From positions 1-8,235 of the forward strand of contig JAUXFI010000081.1 of the NCBI GenBank assembly GCA_030620125.1: a stretch of DNA of 8,235 nucleotides, given 5' to 3'. Both the position numbers and the translations under genes were made by a program. Positions 7,192 to 8,235 of the stretch are shown in pieces; positions within the stretch are counted from its first letter, which is position 1, and every line of letters starts with the position of its first letter. The notes under the pieces were generated by a model, which saw only the letters and a list, made by a program, of their open reading frames with translations, had not been told where the DNA came from and searched no databases. This DNA comes from Anaerolineae bacterium. Its GTDB lineage: Bacteria; Chloroflexota; Anaerolineae; B4-G1.

Positions 7192-7363
7192 AACGGATCT
7201 GCGCTCCACTTGAGCAATTGGAATTGGGCTCCCAGGATTTCGCGGGGAGCACGCTCAAAGGGGACGTGCCGCCCCCGTGTCTGGCGGTGAGGCAATGCTC
7301 TACGCCTGGAACGCGGACGGCACGCCCGCTTGGAACATCCCGCGAAATCCCACCTGAGGAACT
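7192..7363 (+). other. Intergenic region with nested inverted repeats; candidate structured leader or remnant element
   Basis: No gene of recognisable family lies here. GGATTTCGCGGG (7235-7246) and CCCGCGAAATCC (7339-7350) form a perfect 12-bp inverted repeat. Inside it CGTGCCG (7265-7271) pairs with CGGCACG (7318-7324), extendable by GG/CC after one mismatch. Alternative short stems compete with the left arm: GCTCCC (7228-7233) with GGGAGC (7245-7250), and GAGC (7212-7215) with GCTC (7228-7231). The right arm ends 4 nt before the TGAGGA that would serve the next gene. It could be an mRNA leader structure or the ends of a small non-autonomous element; no target duplication is convincing. Confidence 0.5.
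7235..7350. repeat. 12-bp perfect inverted repeat bounding 116 bp
   Basis: Arms are 7235-7246 and 7339-7350, with 92 bp between them. The flanking dinucleotide CA occurs on both outer sides (7233-7234 and 7351-7352), which is too short to prove a target-site duplication. Confidence 0.7.
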
Positions 7364-7420
7364 GTGTTTTCTACGATACGAACGTTCCTGAAAAAAGTAT
7401 ATCTCGCCTGGAACGCCGAC
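7303..7420. repeat. Direct repeat linking the YihY/BrkB leader and its 5' coding region
   Basis: CGCCTGGAACGCGGAC (7303-7318) recurs as CGCCTGGAACGCCGAC (7405-7420) with one mismatch, offset by 102 bp, a whole number of codons. Similarity continues into CCCGCT (7325-7330 and 7424-7429) with a 3-nt gap. In the shared frame both copies read AWNAD. Confidence 0.7.
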
Positions 7421-8235
7421 AATCCCGCTCAATTGGCGGCGGCCCTGGCCTACTATGGCATGTTTTCGTTCGCGCCCGTGATATTCATCGCGCTGACCGT
7501 AGCGGGTATATTCATTGATGAACTGGCGGCGACCGACCAACTGTTCCTGCGTCTCGAAGAAATGCTGGGGACAGCGACAGCCCAACTCGTTCAGGATATC
7601 GTGGTTAGGGCTTCACAACGCACATCGAGCGGCACGACGTTGATTTCCCTGATCAGTTTCGGAGCATTGTTGTACGCGGCTTCGGGGTTGTTCGTCCAGT
7701 TGCAATACGCGCTCAACACGATCTGGAAAGCGCCACCCCCATCACGGAACGGGACCATTGTCTTTATCACGACCCGCCTGGTGGCATTCGTGATGGTCAT
7801 CGGCGTCGGCCTCCTGCTCGTACTGGCGACGGTCGTGAGCGTCGCCATCTCCATATTGAGTTCGTTTATTGAGTGGGGCGGCTACGTGCCAATTGCCAAC
7901 TTTTTGTTTATAATGGGATTCTTGACGATCTCGCTCGCATTGATGTACAAGGTTCTGCCAAACGTCAAGATAGCCTGGCGTGACGTCTGGGTAGGCGCGG
8001 CGGTGACGGCGTTGCTGCTCTACATTGGCGGGCAGTTGGTGGGGTTTTACCTGACGCATAGCAATATCGCATCGGCCTTTGAAGCCGCCGGGGCGCTGGC
8101 GATATTGCTGATCGCGATTTATTACATCGCCCAGATCTTTATGTTTGGCGCGGTGTTCACAAAGGTCTATGCTTCCATGTTTGGTTCCAAGACAACGCCT
8201 GCGCCGGCCGAGACTCACCAGGGATCGTCAGAAGA
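7364..8235 (+). CDS. YihY/BrkB-family membrane protein (COG1295), 3' end beyond window
   Basis: 290 residues are visible, open at the right edge. An in-frame TGA at 7355 forces the start to GTG 7364 or later; GTG 7364 gives the usual short amphipathic start (FLKKVYLAWNADNPAQLAAA). GAGGA lies only 3 nt upstream, an unusually tight spacing. Six membrane segments are seen at about residues 24-51, 91-112, 132-166, 175-198, 207-230 and 240-268. The family signatures LPNVKIAWRDVWVGA (198-212) and AAGALAILLIAIYYIAQI (241-258) are clear. The last visible residues (KTTPAPAETHQGSSE) are a hydrophilic tail, so little is missing. The family was once called ribonuclease BN in error; it is an inner-membrane protein of uncertain, possibly transport-related, function. 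Confidence 0.88.
   Translation, partial: MFSTIRTFLKKVYLAWNADNPAQLAAALAYYGMFSFAPVIFIALTVAGIFIDELAATDQLFLRLEEMLGTATAQLVQDIVVRASQRTSSGTTLISLISFGALLYAASGLFVQLQYALNTIWKAPPPSRNGTIVFITTRLVAFVMVIGVGLLLVLATVVSVAISILSSFIEWGGYVPIANFLFIMGFLTISLALMYKVLPNVKIAWRDVWVGAAVTALLLYIGGQLVGFYLTHSNIASAFEAAGALAILLIAIYYIAQIFMFGAVFTKVYASMFGSKTTPAPAETHQGSSE

Noticed and set aside
7262..7357. Short frame ending MLYAWNADGTPAW... as a beta-propeller gene remnant
   Set aside because: Only the AWNADGTP stretch looks like such proteins; the bases upstream give no recognisable protein, and the similarity to the following gene explains it better.

Overview
The window is a high-GC bacterial segment with short intergenic gaps. 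The secreted amidase combining GerMN and golvesin-type domains, the stand-alone PolX-type helix-hairpin-helix protein and the DUF433/DUF5615 pair would fit a Chloroflexota (Anaerolineae-like) genome. That placement is inferred from gene content; no rRNA or other marker is present.

Left part (1-3964, minus strand): two genes read leftward. A 159-residue protein of three helix-hairpin-helix units, resembling the N-terminal part of family X DNA polymerases, is followed 32 bp later by a very large secreted multidomain protein. The latter starts at 3452 and is still open at base 1 (at least 1150 residues). Its order is signal peptide, GerMN domain, N-acetylmuramoyl-L-alanine amidase (Amidase_3) split by an inserted golvesin-like beta domain, fibronectin III, glutamine-amidotransferase-like domain, then Ig/FnIII repeats. 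All four expected amidase metal/catalytic residues are visible.

Middle (4011-6447, plus strand): a compact apparent operon of HAD-family hydrolase, DUF433 antitoxin-like protein, DUF5615 PIN-like toxin-like protein and a PHP (CehA/McbA-like) metallohydrolase. The gaps are 4 nt, a 1-nt overlap and 22 nt. The toxin-antitoxin-like pair has visibly lower GC than its neighbours and looks inserted between two metal-dependent hydrolase genes. The leftward and rightward operons appear to start from overlapping divergent sigma70-type promoters that share the same -35 bases (4011-4017), and the HAD mRNA is predicted to be leaderless.

Right part (6448-8235): a perfect 12-bp hairpin forms a bidirectional terminator between the PHP gene and a convergent 2[4Fe-4S] ferredoxin gene (minus). 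The ferredoxin has its own promoter and a roughly 80-nt leader. Divergent from it is a 50-residue single-span membrane protein behind an extended -10 promoter. A 172-bp gap (7192-7363) follows, rich in nested inverted repeats and holding a copy of part of the next gene's 5' coding sequence. It leads into a YihY/BrkB-family six-span membrane protein that runs off the right edge. No stretch of more than 300 bases lacks a gene. I saw no tRNA, rRNA, CRISPR array or transposase.
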